Source: Anaerosomatales bacterium
Lineage (GTDB): Bacteria; Actinomycetota; Coriobacteriia; Anaerosomatales; Anaerosomataceae
Assembly (NCBI GenBank): GCA_030019445.1
Contig: JASEEU010000011.1
Location: 1-41,408 of the forward strand
Direction of reading: 5' to 3'
DNA: 41,408 nt
Below, piece after piece: positions 15,434-24,532 of this stretch. Made by a program: the position numbers and the translations under genes. Under the pieces are notes generated by a model, which saw only the letters and a list, made by a program, of their open reading frames with translations, had not been told where the DNA came from and did not search any database. Within the stretch, counting starts at the first letter, position 1. Every line of letters begins with the position of its first letter.

Positions 15434-17341
15434 CTACTCGCCGATCCCGTCCAAGCGTAGCAGGAAGGTGAGGGTGCCGCGCGCACCCTCGGGCGTGCCG
15501 AGGAATGTATCGTACCCGTCTGCGGCTCGCTCCATCGCCGCGGTGAGCGCCTCGCCCGCCCGGATATCGCCAAGACCGCCCTCGAGGCCCGATGCCGTCT
15601 CGGCCAGGCTCTTCACGGTGAGGTCGATGCCGGGCAGGTAGGTGCCCTCCAGGCTCCCGCCGGAGGCGAGCGCGGCGAGCGTCGCGTCGAGCTCGGCGAC
15701 GAGCGCCGGCACGTCCTCGAGCTGCGCGAGGTCCGCCGAGGCGTCGCCGAGGCCGGCGTTGACCTGCGCGAGCCCGTCGGCGATGCCCTGCGCGCCCGAG
15801 ACCGTCTGGCCGAGGCCGGGCAGGTACTCGCCGCCGACCATCCCGCCATCGCGCAGCAGCACGAGCGCGTCGCGCAGGTCGCCCATCGCTCCCGGTATCG
15901 CGCCGAGCGCCGCCGCCTGCGTCTCGAGCGCCTGCAGCCCGCCGTGCAGCGCGCCCAGCCCCGCGGCCACGTCGGCGAGCTGGTCGCGCGTGTCGCGCAG
16001 GCCGGGGACGTAGCCGGCGCCCAGGTCGCCGCCGTCGAGCAGCGCCGAGAGGATCGCACCCTGCTGTCCGAGCGTCGCGACCAACGCCTGCGCCTCAGGG
16101 TCGGCCGGATAGCGACCCGCCACGATCATGGCGTCGGCGAGCGCGGCGACGCCGAGCGACTGCGCCTGCTCGGCGAGCGCGATCTGCCCGTCGAGCAACG
16201 TCACGAGTCCTGCGGTGCCCGACGCGAGGTCGCTGGCGGCAGTGGTCATCGACGTGATGGCCGAGGGAAGCGCCGCGAGGTCGGCATAGGCCGCCGGGTC
16301 CAGCCCGGCGATAACGCCGTCGAGGTAGAGGTACTGGCCCGAGGCGAGCGCCGCGATCTGCTCCGCGCCCGTCTGCAGCTGGGTCAGTCCCGCACCGAGC
16401 TCGGAGAGCCCGTCGGCGGCGCCGGAGACCTGCGAGAGGTCGTAGGCCGCCAACCCCTCGCGCATGCCCTGCACCACCGCGAGATGTCCGGCGGACAGCT
16501 GACGGAGGCCGGACAGCCCGTCGCGCAGGTCGGCAAGATCATCGGCCACCGAGAAGTCGGGCGACGCCGGAAGCGTGGGGAACGCCGAGATGACCACGGG
16601 ATCGAGCGAGAAGCGCTCGGTCTCGAACTCGATGGTGGCCGAGGCCTCGGGCGACGGCACCATCGGGATCGCATACGTGTACGTCGAGCCGGTCACCGCC
16701 AGCTGCGCCCCCTCGGGGGCGACCACGTCGCGCACGGTGCGGCCGTCGATCTCGATCTGCGGGATGCAGAGCAGCGGCACGGTGTAGGTGACCTCCTCGG
16801 AGGCGCTGGTGCCGTCGCCCGCCGTGTACGTGACAACCTCGGTGCGCTCCAGGCGGTTGCGCAGCGTGTACGTGATCGCCACATGCCCGGCCCGTCCGGC
16901 GATCTCGTCGGGCGTCATCTCGACGCCGTCGAGCGCGTAGACGACCTCCACATCGAGCGGCAGGGGCTGCTCGGTGGATGCGCGGTAGAAGTAGTCGCCT
17001 TCGCCCTCGGCCACCTCCACCGAGGCGCGGACCGCATCGCCGGATATGGCGGGGTCGAACCCCTCGGTGAGCGACTCCACCGACGTCACCGCGCCGGGAT
17101 CGGCGATCTCGGCGACGCCGGCGCCCGAGAGCTGCAGCCAGTCGACGACGATCGTCTCGCGATGCGTACCGTCGGGCTCGAAGACCGCGTAGACGGTCTC
17201 CGTGTCGCGTACGACCTGCGGCGCGCTTGCCGAGGGAGCCGAGGACGCCAGCGTGGCGCTTGACGCGACGAGGGCCACGGCGATGGCCAGCAGCCCGATC
17301 CGACGCGCGACGGCCGGCATGCGGCGTGTGGTGCGACGCAT
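15434..17341 (-). CDS. Secreted/anchored coiled-coil protein paired with an MMPL exporter (YhgE/Pip-like repeats)
   Basis: A 635-residue exported protein. An N-terminal signal peptide or anchor (about 12-40) and a beta-rich domain (about 45-265) are followed by a long alanine/leucine/glycine-rich helical region of heptad-like repeats (LSELGAGLTQLQTGAEQIAALASGQYLYLDG and similar). These resemble the X-Gly-X3-Leu repeats of YhgE/Pip proteins. The phrase LDG/LPG-x2-L recurs about five times. There is no C-terminal membrane segment, unlike full YhgE. The ATG at 17341 is one base after the exporter's stop codon, with AGAAGGG eight bases upstream. A periplasmic-side partner of the exporter is the likely role. 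Confidence 0.75.
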   Translation of the reverse strand: MRRTTRRMPAVARRIGLLAIAVALVASSATLASSAPSASAPQVVRDTETVYAVFEPDGTHRETIVVDWLQLSGAGVAEIADPGAVTSVESLTEGFDPAISGDAVRASVEVAEGEGDYFYRASTEQPLPLDVEVVYALDGVEMTPDEIAGRAGHVAITYTLRNRLERTEVVTYTAGDGTSASEEVTYTVPLLCIPQIEIDGRTVRDVVAPEGAQLAVTGSTYTYAIPMVPSPEASATIEFETERFSLDPVVISAFPTLPASPDFSVADDLADLRDGLSGLRQLSAGHLAVVQGMREGLAAYDLSQVSGAADGLSELGAGLTQLQTGAEQIAALASGQYLYLDGVIAGLDPAAYADLAALPSAITSMTTAASDLASGTAGLVTLLDGQIALAEQAQSLGVAALADAMIVAGRYPADPEAQALVATLGQQGAILSALLDGGDLGAGYVPGLRDTRDQLADVAAGLGALHGGLQALETQAAALGAIPGAMGDLRDALVLLRDGGMVGGEYLPGLGQTVSGAQGIADGLAQVNAGLGDASADLAQLEDVPALVAELDATLAALASGGSLEGTYLPGIDLTVKSLAETASGLEGGLGDIRAGEALTAAMERAADGYDTFLGTPEGARGTLTFLLRLDGIGE

Positions 17342-17342
17342 A

Positions 17343-19424
17343 TCACTCACCCTTCTTCGTATGCCTCGGCCAGCCGAGGCTCGTTCGTTCGAGGACCGGC
17401 TGCGCCACGACGAGCACCGCCGGGAGGAGGAAGATGACCACCACGAAGCTGATGATGGCTCCGCGGGAGATGAGCATCGTGAGCTCGCTGATGATCCCCA
17501 CGCGCGAAAGCACGGCCATGCCGATGGTCGCCGCGAACATGGTGGCGGCGCTCACGAGGATCGACTGACTGGACTCGGACACCGCCACGCGGATGGCCTG
17601 CACCCGGTCGCCGAGCCGGCCGAGCTCCTCCTCGTAGCGCGTCGTGACCACGATGGCGTAGTCGACCGTGGCGCCCAGCTGGATCGCGCCGATCGCCAGC
17701 GGCGCCACGAAGATCATCTCCTGCGAGGCCACGCTCGAGATCGCCTGGTTGAGCAGGATGGCGAGCTCGATGATGCCGAGCAGGACGGCGGGCACCGTGA
17801 CCGAGCGGAACGCGATGGCGACGATGAGGAAGATCGCCACCACCGAGATGAGATTGATGCGCTCGGCGTCGCCCTGCGAGATGACCTCCATGTCGTTGAC
17901 GAGGACCTCCTGGCCGGTCAGGTACGTCTTGCCGGGCCACACCGCGTCGCTCGTCTCCTGCACCTCGCCGAGCACGGGCGCGAACTCGTCGTCCTCCATG
18001 CTGTACGCGAGGTCGAGCGAGAGGTAGGTGTAACCGGCGGCGTAGAAGCTCGCGCGGGCCTCGGCGGGGACGAACTCGTCGGGGATGCGCGGGTCGACGA
18101 GCGAGGAGTAGCCGAACACCCGATCGACGCCCTCGATGGCTTCGAGCTCGCGCGACAGGCGCTGCATGTCCACGGCGCTCCCCGCGTCTTCGAGGATGAG
18201 GTACGCCGTGCTGGCACGCCCGAACGCCTCGGCGATGTGCTCGTCGGCACGCACGGAAGGAAGGTCGTCCGGAAGGCTCTTGTCCAGGTTGTAGCTGAGC
18301 GTTATACGCGAGTATCCCCACACGGCCGGGATGAACAGCAACGCGGCGATCAGCGTGAACACGCCCGCGTGCCTGGCGATGAACCCGGCGAGCCGGGAGA
18401 AGTCGAAGCGGGGCACGCGGTGGCGCACCTTCTCGATGAGCGGCGCCGAGACGAGCAGCAGCGCCGGCAGCAGCGTCAGCACGGCGATGAGCGTGATGAA
18501 CACGCCGCGCGCGAGCGTGAGCCCCATGTCGGCGCCGAAACCGAGATGCATCGCCATGAGCGCGAGGAAGCCGGAGATGGTGGTGGCCGACGCCGCCGCG
18601 ATCGACTTGAACGTAGTGGCGATGGCGACCTCCATCGCTTCCTCGCGAGGCAGGGCACGGCACTCCTCCTCGTACCGGTGGTAGAGGAAGAGCGCGTAGT
18701 CCATCGTGACCGCGAACTGCAGCGCGAAGACGATGACTCCCGTGATGTAGGAAAGCTCCTGCCCGATGTAGTAGGACAGGCCGAGGTTCGCCAGCACGGC
18801 TACGCCGATGGTGACCACGAAGAGCACGGGCACCACGATCGATGGGATCGTCAGCAGGAGCACGACCGTCACGAGCACGAGCGCGACCAGCGCGAATCGC
18901 ACCTGGTCCGAGGACATCACTTCCTGGAGCTCCAGCTGCTGCGTGCCGGTGATGTAGGCGGTCTCATCGGCCAGCACGTCTCTGATCTCGTTCACCGCGT
19001 TCGCGAACGCCGGGTCGTTCGCGGACGCTGTCATGCTGACGCGCACGAGAGTGCCGCCCTCGGCGAAGTAGTTCTCGGTGAGCGTCTCGTCCCAGAACTC
19101 GCGCGGCTCCTCGAGCTGCGCGAGGTCGGTCACCCACTGCACCTCGGCCACGCCCTCGATCGTCCGGATACGCTCGATGATCGCCTGCGTCTGGACGTCG
19201 CCGGTGCCCTCGAGCATGATCTGGACCTCGTTGCCAAGGTCGAACTCGTCGGTGAGGATCTCGAAGCCCTGCACGGACGGCATGTCCTCCGGCAGGTACG
19301 AGAGCAGGTCGTAGTTGATCTTCCCGTTGGCGACGCCCCACGCGCCGATGACGGCGATGAGCGCCGCCACCGCGATGATCTGACGACGTCCGGCGACGAT
19401 GGCGTTCGCGATCCGTCTCAGCAT
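17343..19424 (-). CDS. MMPL/HAE3-type RND transporter
   Basis: A 693-residue polytopic membrane protein with the RND layout: one N-terminal helix, a large extracytoplasmic domain (about 35-190), five to six helices (about 195-340), a second helix plus large loop (about 360-545), and five to six more helices. This is the single-chain MMPL/HAE3 class that moves lipids, hydrophobic compounds or hopanoids, powered by the proton gradient. Its start overlaps the end of the TetR gene by seven bases, and its end abuts the secreted coiled-coil gene. The three form one operon, probably repressed by the TetR protein. Confidence 0.88.
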   Translation of the reverse strand: MLRRIANAIVAGRRQIIAVAALIAVIGAWGVANGKINYDLLSYLPEDMPSVQGFEILTDEFDLGNEVQIMLEGTGDVQTQAIIERIRTIEGVAEVQWVTDLAQLEEPREFWDETLTENYFAEGGTLVRVSMTASANDPAFANAVNEIRDVLADETAYITGTQQLELQEVMSSDQVRFALVALVLVTVVLLLTIPSIVVPVLFVVTIGVAVLANLGLSYYIGQELSYITGVIVFALQFAVTMDYALFLYHRYEEECRALPREEAMEVAIATTFKSIAAASATTISGFLALMAMHLGFGADMGLTLARGVFITLIAVLTLLPALLLVSAPLIEKVRHRVPRFDFSRLAGFIARHAGVFTLIAALLFIPAVWGYSRITLSYNLDKSLPDDLPSVRADEHIAEAFGRASTAYLILEDAGSAVDMQRLSRELEAIEGVDRVFGYSSLVDPRIPDEFVPAEARASFYAAGYTYLSLDLAYSMEDDEFAPVLGEVQETSDAVWPGKTYLTGQEVLVNDMEVISQGDAERINLISVVAIFLIVAIAFRSVTVPAVLLGIIELAILLNQAISSVASQEMIFVAPLAIGAIQLGATVDYAIVVTTRYEEELGRLGDRVQAIRVAVSESSQSILVSAATMFAATIGMAVLSRVGIISELTMLISRGAIISFVVVIFLLPAVLVVAQPVLERTSLGWPRHTKKGE

Positions 19425-20026
19425 GCGGCGACGCCCCTGAGGAAGACCTCGGCCATGAACGCGCCCGTCGCCTCGGCGGTGCTGCCCACCTCATCCACGA
19501 GCGGCGCTCCGATCGCGCGCGCGGTGATGGGCGTATTGATGAGCGCGAACAGCGCGCCGGCCGCCTGCAGCGAAGGGACGTCGCGGAACTCGCCGGCGTC
19601 CACCCCCTGTGCGACCGTCTCGGCCAGACGGCGGACGATCGCGCTCGTGCGCTCGAGCACCTGCTGCGGCAGGTGCCCCTGCAGGTCGCTCATCGAGCGG
19701 ATGAGCAGGCGCATCACGTGCGGATGGCTGCCGAGAAGCCCGCTGTACGCCTCGACGAACCCGAGGATGCGCTCCGTGGGAGTGCCCGTGCCCTCGAGCG
19801 CCTCGAGCGCCGAACGCTCGAGCAGCGTGGCGGCGTCGATGACCGCCATCTCGAAGAGCTCGTGCTTGTCTTTGAAGTGGTAGTACACGAGGCTCGGCGC
19901 CGTTCCCGTCTCGGCGGCGATGTCGGTGATGGACACCGACTCGTAGCCGCGCTCGGCGAAGAGCTCTCGTGCCGCGAGCAGGATGCGGTCCCGCGCCGTG
20001 CCGCGCTCAGGCTGCCCGGTCGTCAT
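19418..20026 (-). CDS. TetR-family transcriptional repressor
   Basis: A 202-residue TetR regulator. The helix-turn-helix is at about 15-60: RILLAARELFAERGYESVSITDIAAETGTAPSLVYYHFKDKHEL. A variable ligand-binding domain follows. The ATG at 20026 is preceded by GAGAGG; an in-frame ATG 13 codons earlier lies within the operator palindrome and is unlikely. It is first in an operon with the MMPL exporter and secreted partner, with a perfect palindrome in its promoter region. Self-repression relieved by a lipid-like ligand is the usual pattern for such loci. Confidence 0.88.
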   Translation of the reverse strand: MTTGQPERGTARDRILLAARELFAERGYESVSITDIAAETGTAPSLVYYHFKDKHELFEMAVIDAATLLERSALEALEGTGTPTERILGFVEAYSGLLGSHPHVMRLLIRSMSDLQGHLPQQVLERTSAIVRRLAETVAQGVDAGEFRDVPSLQAAGALFALINTPITARAIGAPLVDEVGSTAEATGAFMAEVFLRGVAAC

Positions 20027-20042
20027 CGCATGCGCCTCTCTC

Positions 20043-20062
20043 CTGACTGAACGTTCAGTCAG
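20043..20062. promoter_or_regulatory. TetR operator: perfect 20-bp palindrome
   Basis: CTGACTGAACGTTCAGTCAG is a perfect inverted repeat centred at 20052/20053, 17 bases upstream of the tetR-mmpl operon start. The core TGAACGTTCA is a common TetR-family operator. It lies where the promoter or early leader must be, so binding should block the operon. Confidence 0.8.
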
Positions 20063-20105
20063 CAAGTCTGACAGACGACGGCGGCATTGTCACGCCCGCA
20101 TGGTG

Positions 20106-21401
20106 TCACGTGGATTCGGGCTCGTAGACGACCACGCCGGCACCGCTGCGCTTGGCGGCGTACATCGCCGTGTCGGCGCCCGTCAGGACGGGCTCATAGC
20201 CCACCGACGCGTCCACGCCCATCACGCCCACGCTGAGGTCGAGGTCGATCCCGCGCTGCCCGGCCATGCGCGCCACGCCCTCCCGCATCCGCGCGGCGAC
20301 CGCCTCGGCCTCGGCGACCGTGGCGCCCTCGAGCAGCGCCGCGAACTCGTCGCCGCCGATGCGCGCGACGATATCGGGCTCGCGCACCTGGAGCTCCATG
20401 ACGCGCGCGATCTCGGTGAGCACGGCGTCACCAAAAGCGTGGCCGTGCTGGTCGTTGCAGAGCTTGAAGTCGTCGACATCGATGAAGAGCACCGCCGAGA
20501 CGGTCCCCCGCTGGGCGCGCGCGCACGCACGCCCGAGCGCGCTCTCGAACGAGCGTCGGTTGGGCAGCCCGGTGAGCGGGTCGTGCGTGGCCATGTGTTC
20601 CAGCATCCGCTGGCGTTCGCGGCTGTCCGTGACATCGACGCCGAAGCAGATGACGTCGGTCTCGCGGTCCGGATCGGGAACCTCGCTCTCCATCCACTCG
20701 ACGATGCGCTCCTCGCCGGAACGCGTGAGGATCGGCGTCTCCCAGCAACGGCGGGTGCTTCTCGGCCATCGTTCGTCGTCGTCGTCGCGGACGTGCAGGC
20801 GCTCGAACGCGCCCCAGACCTGCGGGAAGCGCTCGCGCGGCACGACGAGCTCGAACCAGTCCTCGCCAAGCACGTCGCTCGCGGCGTAGCCGGTGACCTC
20901 CTCGGCCACCTGGTTGAAGACGCGCACCCGGCCCGAGAGGTCGAGCCCCACCACCATGACGTTGGCGCACTCGACGAGGCTCGTCGCGTACTCCTTCTGA
21001 CGCCGCACCGCATCCTCGGCGCGCTTGAGGTCGGTGAGGTCGCGGCGTATGCCGCACACGCCGATCACCTCGCCGCCGTCGACCAGCGGCGAGAGGGTGC
21101 TCTGGTAGTAGACGGGACCCCAGGGCATCTCGAACCAGCGCTCGAACACGACCGTCTCGCCGGCGAAGACGCGCCCGTGGACTTCGTCGAAGAAGGCGGC
21201 GTCTTCCTCGCCCCATACCTCGGCGCATGTCTTCCCGATGTAGTCGTGCGCGGTCAAGCCATGGCGCTCGAGCCAACTGCCCCAGATGCCGTAGTAGCGG
21301 CACTCGCGGTCGAGCACGAAGACGACGTCGCTCATCGAGCCGACGACGGCGTCGAGCAGCGCGCCGCTCGACCTCAGACGCTCCAGTGCCGCAGATGTCA
21401 C
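20106..21401 (-). CDS. PAS-PAS-GGDEF diguanylate cyclase
   Basis: A 431-residue soluble signalling enzyme predicted to make cyclic di-GMP. Two PAS domains (about 10-130 and 140-260) end in the PAC-like phrases GVCGIRRDLTDLKRAEDAV and DVICFGVDVTDSRERQRML. The GGDEF domain (about 265-431) has DPLTGLPNRRSFE and an intact RIGGDEFAALLEG. I see no RxxD inhibitory site immediately before GGDEF. The GTG at 21401 is preceded by GGGGG. The open frame extends far upstream, but that part is antisense to the phosphatase gene. There are no transmembrane segments; the PAS ligand is unknown. Confidence 0.87.
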   Translation of the reverse strand: MTSAALERLRSSGALLDAVVGSMSDVVFVLDRECRYYGIWGSWLERHGLTAHDYIGKTCAEVWGEEDAAFFDEVHGRVFAGETVVFERWFEMPWGPVYYQSTLSPLVDGGEVIGVCGIRRDLTDLKRAEDAVRRQKEYATSLVECANVMVVGLDLSGRVRVFNQVAEEVTGYAASDVLGEDWFELVVPRERFPQVWGAFERLHVRDDDDERWPRSTRRCWETPILTRSGEERIVEWMESEVPDPDRETDVICFGVDVTDSRERQRMLEHMATHDPLTGLPNRRSFESALGRACARAQRGTVSAVLFIDVDDFKLCNDQHGHAFGDAVLTEIARVMELQVREPDIVARIGGDEFAALLEGATVAEAEAVAARMREGVARMAGQRGIDLDLSVGVMGVDASVGYEPVLTGADTAMYAAKRSGAGVVVYEPEST

Positions 21402-21518
21402 AGCAGACCCCCGATCCCCGACCCCCCTGCCTACTTCGGCGCCCCGGCGTCGACACCTGCCGCCGGTTGCCTCCGCGCACGCGACGCGGCACACTCGACC
21501 CCAACGAAAGGAGCCGCG

Positions 21519-23222
21519 ATGAACACGCCCGCACCCCGGAAGGCCGGCCGCACGCTCCTGGTGGCGGTGGCCGCCGCGCTCGTCGTCTCCCTGGCGCTGT
21601 CGTACGGCGCGTACCAGCTCGCTTCGTACTCCTGGGACCAGGTCGTCTCCTACCAGAGCCCGTACGACGACGCGCCGGCCGCATCGCTTCGCGTCCCGGC
21701 GGACGGCGCCGCGCACCAGCGCGTGGTCCTCGTGCTCATCGACGGGCTCACCGCCGAGGCGGCGTCGGGCATGGACGCGATGACCGAGCTCGCTGGACGC
21801 GGCACCACCATCGACATCACCGTCCCGCAGCCCAGCCTCTCCTACCCGACGTGGACGACGATCATGTCGGGGGCGCCGCAGCAGATCAGCGGCGTCACGA
21901 CCAACTGGTACGAAGGACGCGTGGGCGTCGACACGCTGCTCGACGTCGCGATCGACGCCGGCCGGCGCACGCTCGTGTCCGGCCCGAGCGACGTGGACGC
22001 GCTCTTCGACGGCTCGCGCGCGGACGCGTCGGCGTTCACCGAGTGGCCCGAGCTCGTGCACGACGCCAGCACGTACGAGACCGACGGCATCGTGGACGAC
22101 GCGATCGCGCTCGACGAGGACCGTGCGGCCGAGTTCGCGTTCGTGGTCTTCCCCGACGTCGACAACGCCGGCCACGCGCACGGCGCCGCATCCGACGAGT
22201 ACGCCGCGGTCGTCGACCGCGTGGACGCCGACCTCGGCAGGCTCGTCGAGGCGCTCGACGACGGCGAGACCGTCTTCTGCGTGCTGCCGGACCACGGGCA
22301 CATCGCCTCCGGAGGGCACGGCGGGTGGGAGTCCCCCGTCATCCACACGCTCGGCGTCCTGGCCGGCCCCGGCGTCGCCGAGGGGCGCGTCTCGGCCGAC
22401 CTCGAGGACATCGCGCCGACGGTCGCCGTCCTTGCGGGGCTGCCGACACCCGCGCACGCGCGCGGGACTGCGATCCTCGACGCGCTCGCGGCGCCCGGCT
22501 CCGCGGCGGTGGCCGCGGACGAGCGACACGCGACGGCGTTCGCCGCGCACTACGTGGACGTCGTATCCGGCGAGGGCGTCGCACCGGGGACGCTCGACGA
22601 GGCCCGGGCGGCGATGGCCGAGGCGGACGACGCGCGTCTGGCCGAGGAGCGCGCCGGACGCCTCTGGATGCTGCTCGGCGCGGTCGCGCTGCTCATCGCC
22701 GTGGCAGGGGCGACCTACCTGCTCTCCTGGCGCGCGCTCGCGGCCGTCGCCTCGGGGGTGCTCACGTACGCGCTCGTGTACAACGCCCTCTTCTTCCTGG
22801 TGCACGGCTACCGCTGGTCGCTCTCGGCGTTCAACGACGAGTCGATGATCCAGGCGTTCTTCAACGGCCGCATGGCCGAGGCGGTCCTCGCCGGTACGCT
22901 CGGCTGCCTGGTGGCGGCGTTCGTCTACCCGGCTCTCAGGAGCCACCCCCGCGGCGTGCGTGAGGGCTACGGGCGCGAGTGGGTCGCGCTCGGCGTCGCG
23001 ACGGCGCTCGGGATCCAGGCGACGCTCGCCGTGCAGATCGGCTGGTTCCTCTATCGCTGGGGCGCCGACGTGGTCTGGCACCTGCCCGACTTCCGTGCGG
23101 GCTTCAAGTACGACCTCGACCTCATCCAGCTCACGGCGCTCGGCGCGGTGGCGATCATCGGCCCGCTCGTGTCCTACCTCGTCGGCCGCTTCCACCCCGC
23201 CCTCGGGAAGCCGGCGGCGTGA
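21519..23222 (+). CDS. Membrane-anchored alkaline phosphatase/phosphodiesterase-superfamily enzyme
   Basis: A 567-residue protein with an N-terminal anchor (about 12-33). An extracytoplasmic catalytic domain of the nucleotide pyrophosphatase/phosphodiesterase type follows: VVLVLIDGLTAEAA has the first metal Asp, PQPSLSYPTWTTIMSG the probable nucleophile Thr/Ser, FPDVDNAGHAHG and LPDHGHIASGGHGG further metal ligands. The C-terminal third has about four to five membrane helices (from about 380). The fusion of a phosphodiesterase domain to a multi-helix tail is reminiscent of GPI-ethanolamine-phosphate transferases. The ATG has AAAGGAG five bases upstream. The substrate, perhaps a lipid head group, is unknown. 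Confidence 0.8.
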   Translation: MNTPAPRKAGRTLLVAVAAALVVSLALSYGAYQLASYSWDQVVSYQSPYDDAPAASLRVPADGAAHQRVVLVLIDGLTAEAASGMDAMTELAGRGTTIDITVPQPSLSYPTWTTIMSGAPQQISGVTTNWYEGRVGVDTLLDVAIDAGRRTLVSGPSDVDALFDGSRADASAFTEWPELVHDASTYETDGIVDDAIALDEDRAAEFAFVVFPDVDNAGHAHGAASDEYAAVVDRVDADLGRLVEALDDGETVFCVLPDHGHIASGGHGGWESPVIHTLGVLAGPGVAEGRVSADLEDIAPTVAVLAGLPTPAHARGTAILDALAAPGSAAVAADERHATAFAAHYVDVVSGEGVAPGTLDEARAAMAEADDARLAEERAGRLWMLLGAVALLIAVAGATYLLSWRALAAVASGVLTYALVYNALFFLVHGYRWSLSAFNDESMIQAFFNGRMAEAVLAGTLGCLVAAFVYPALRSHPRGVREGYGREWVALGVATALGIQATLAVQIGWFLYRWGADVVWHLPDFRAGFKYDLDLIQLTALGAVAIIGPLVSYLVGRFHPALGKPAA

Positions 23223-23896
23223 TAGCCGGGACCGCGCTCACGCTCCTGGCGCTCGGCGGCCTGCTCCGCGCCGAGGCCGCCCGGTCGCAGCGGTGGCGCG
23301 CGGTGCTGAAGCCGCTCGCGTCAGCCGGCCTGGTGTGGGCGGCGGTGGGAGGGCTCCACCCCCGGCTGCCGGAGGGCGCTTACGGGTGGCTGCTGCTCGC
23401 GGGCATCGCGCTCTCGGTCGCGGGCGACGTCCTGCTCATCCCACGCGCCAGAGCGGCATTCCTTCTCGGCATGGGGGCGTTCGCCGTCGCGCACGTCACG
23501 TACGTGGCGGCGTTCCTCACTCGTGTCGCTCCTGCGTGGTGGCATGCGGCCGCGCTCGTGGTCTTCCTTGTGGCGGGTCACCTGGTCTGGCGCCGGCTCG
23601 AACCTGACGTCACGGGCGGGCTGCGCCTCCCGGTGCGCGGCTACGTCCTCGTCGTCTCGGTGATGGCGGCGACGTCAGCGGGGAGCCTGGGCTCGGTGAT
23701 GGCGGGCGCCGAGGAGGGGGCCGCGGTCGCGGCCTTCATCGGCGGGCTGCTCTTCTACGCATCCGACCTGTTCGTCGCGCGTCAGCGGTTCGTCGCCGAG
23801 CGCTTCATGAACAAGGCGGTCGGGCTGCCCCTCTACTACGTCGGGCAGCTGCTCATCGCCTCGCAGGTGCTCGGCGTCGGGGGGATCGGCTTGTAG
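23219..23896 (+). CDS. YhhN family membrane protein (lysoplasmalogenase-like)
   Basis: A 225-residue polytopic protein with about seven to eight helices. Family hallmarks are GIALSVAGDVLLIP (acidic residue in a membrane segment) and GGLLFYASDLFVARQRFV near the C-terminus. Characterised members hydrolyse the vinyl-ether bond of lysoplasmalogens. The GTG start overlaps the preceding stop (GTGA), so it is translated with the membrane phosphatase. Together they suggest ether-lipid or head-group turnover. Plasmalogens occur mainly in anaerobes, which fits the proposed lifestyle. Confidence 0.82.
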   Translation: MIAGTALTLLALGGLLRAEAARSQRWRAVLKPLASAGLVWAAVGGLHPRLPEGAYGWLLLAGIALSVAGDVLLIPRARAAFLLGMGAFAVAHVTYVAAFLTRVAPAWWHAAALVVFLVAGHLVWRRLEPDVTGGLRLPVRGYVLVVSVMAATSAGSLGSVMAGAEEGAAVAAFIGGLLFYASDLFVARQRFVAERFMNKAVGLPLYYVGQLLIASQVLGVGGIGL

Positions 23897-23903
23897 CACG
23901 CGA

Positions 23904-23931
23904 CGAGGCCGGGGCGCGCGCCCCGGCCTCG
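23904..23931. terminator. Strong bidirectional hairpin between convergent genes
   Basis: CGAGGCCGGGGCG and CGCCCCGGCCTCG form a perfect 13-base stem around a two-base centre. It begins seven bases after the YhhN stop codon and ends about 22 bases before the stop of the convergent gene. There is no long T-run, but the stem is very stable. Confidence 0.75.
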
Positions 23932-23953
23932 ATGTCGTTCGTATCGACGACCG

Positions 23954-24532
23954 CTACTCGGTCGGTTCGACCGTGGTCGTGGGTTCCACGGTGCTCGTGG
24001 GCTCCACCGTGCCCGTCTCCTCCACGGAGCCCTCGCCGTCGTCTTCCAGACCGTCATCCGGACCGGCCGGCGGCTCTTCACCGTCGGTGCCGATGCCCAG
24101 CCAGGACATGAACTTCTCGATCACCTTCACCAGTCCCGGCGGCAGCTGCTTGCGCAGCCCTGCGTCGAGGTCGGCCTGCATGCGAGCCAGGTTGGTCTCC
24201 AGGTGGGAGAGCGCGTTCTCGATGCCGCTCCGGTCCTGATCGCGGTCACGGTCACGCTCGGGCTCGACGGTCGCGGAGCCGTCCTCGCTGCCTTCGAGCT
24301 CCTTGGCCTTCTGCTTCGCCTTGCCAGGCGGCTCGTCTTTGGGACCCTTCTCGGGTTTGGCGGCCTTGTCGGGCTTGCCGGGCCTGACCGCATCGCCCTC
24401 TTCATCGGGCGCGGGAGCCGTCTTGCCGCTCTTCTCGTTGGGCACGCCGCCCTTGTCGGCCAGCGCGATCGACGGCAGCACGAACGTGAACGCGACGGCG
24501 AACGCCACGATCAACGCCAGTGTGCGCTTCAT
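23954..24532 (-). CDS. Secreted low-complexity protein of unknown function
   Basis: A 192-residue exported protein. A signal peptide (KRTLALIVAFAVAFTFVLPSIALA) leads to a Lys/Pro/Glu/Asp-rich region (about 25-95) and a helical segment (GIENALSHLETNLARMQADLDAGLRKQLPPGLVKVIEKFMSWLG). An acidic tail ends in the repeats TVEPTSTVEPTTTVEPTE. I recognise no family. The tail resembles a wall-spanning Thr/Pro stalk, but no sortase motif or anchor follows. The ATG at 24532 has GGGGAG seven bases upstream, inside a hairpin. The upstream leader is long and structured. Confidence 0.7.
   Translation of the reverse strand: MKRTLALIVAFAVAFTFVLPSIALADKGGVPNEKSGKTAPAPDEEGDAVRPGKPDKAAKPEKGPKDEPPGKAKQKAKELEGSEDGSATVEPERDRDRDQDRSGIENALSHLETNLARMQADLDAGLRKQLPPGLVKVIEKFMSWLGIGTDGEEPPAGPDDGLEDDGEGSVEETGTVEPTSTVEPTTTVEPTE

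Noticed and set aside
17202-19883. Very long open frame on the plus strand opposite the exporter genes
   Set aside because: It is antisense to three well-supported genes, is rich in His/Arg/Asp as GC-rich mirror frames are, and has no recognisable domain.
21402-23195. Upstream extension of the GGDEF protein frame
   Set aside because: It is antisense to the membrane phosphatase gene and has mirror composition; the PAS homology starts just after the GTG at 21401.
23954-24010. Repeat array at the end of the secreted protein gene
   Set aside because: It is a three-unit TVEPT coding repeat in a low-complexity tail, not a CRISPR or mobile repeat.
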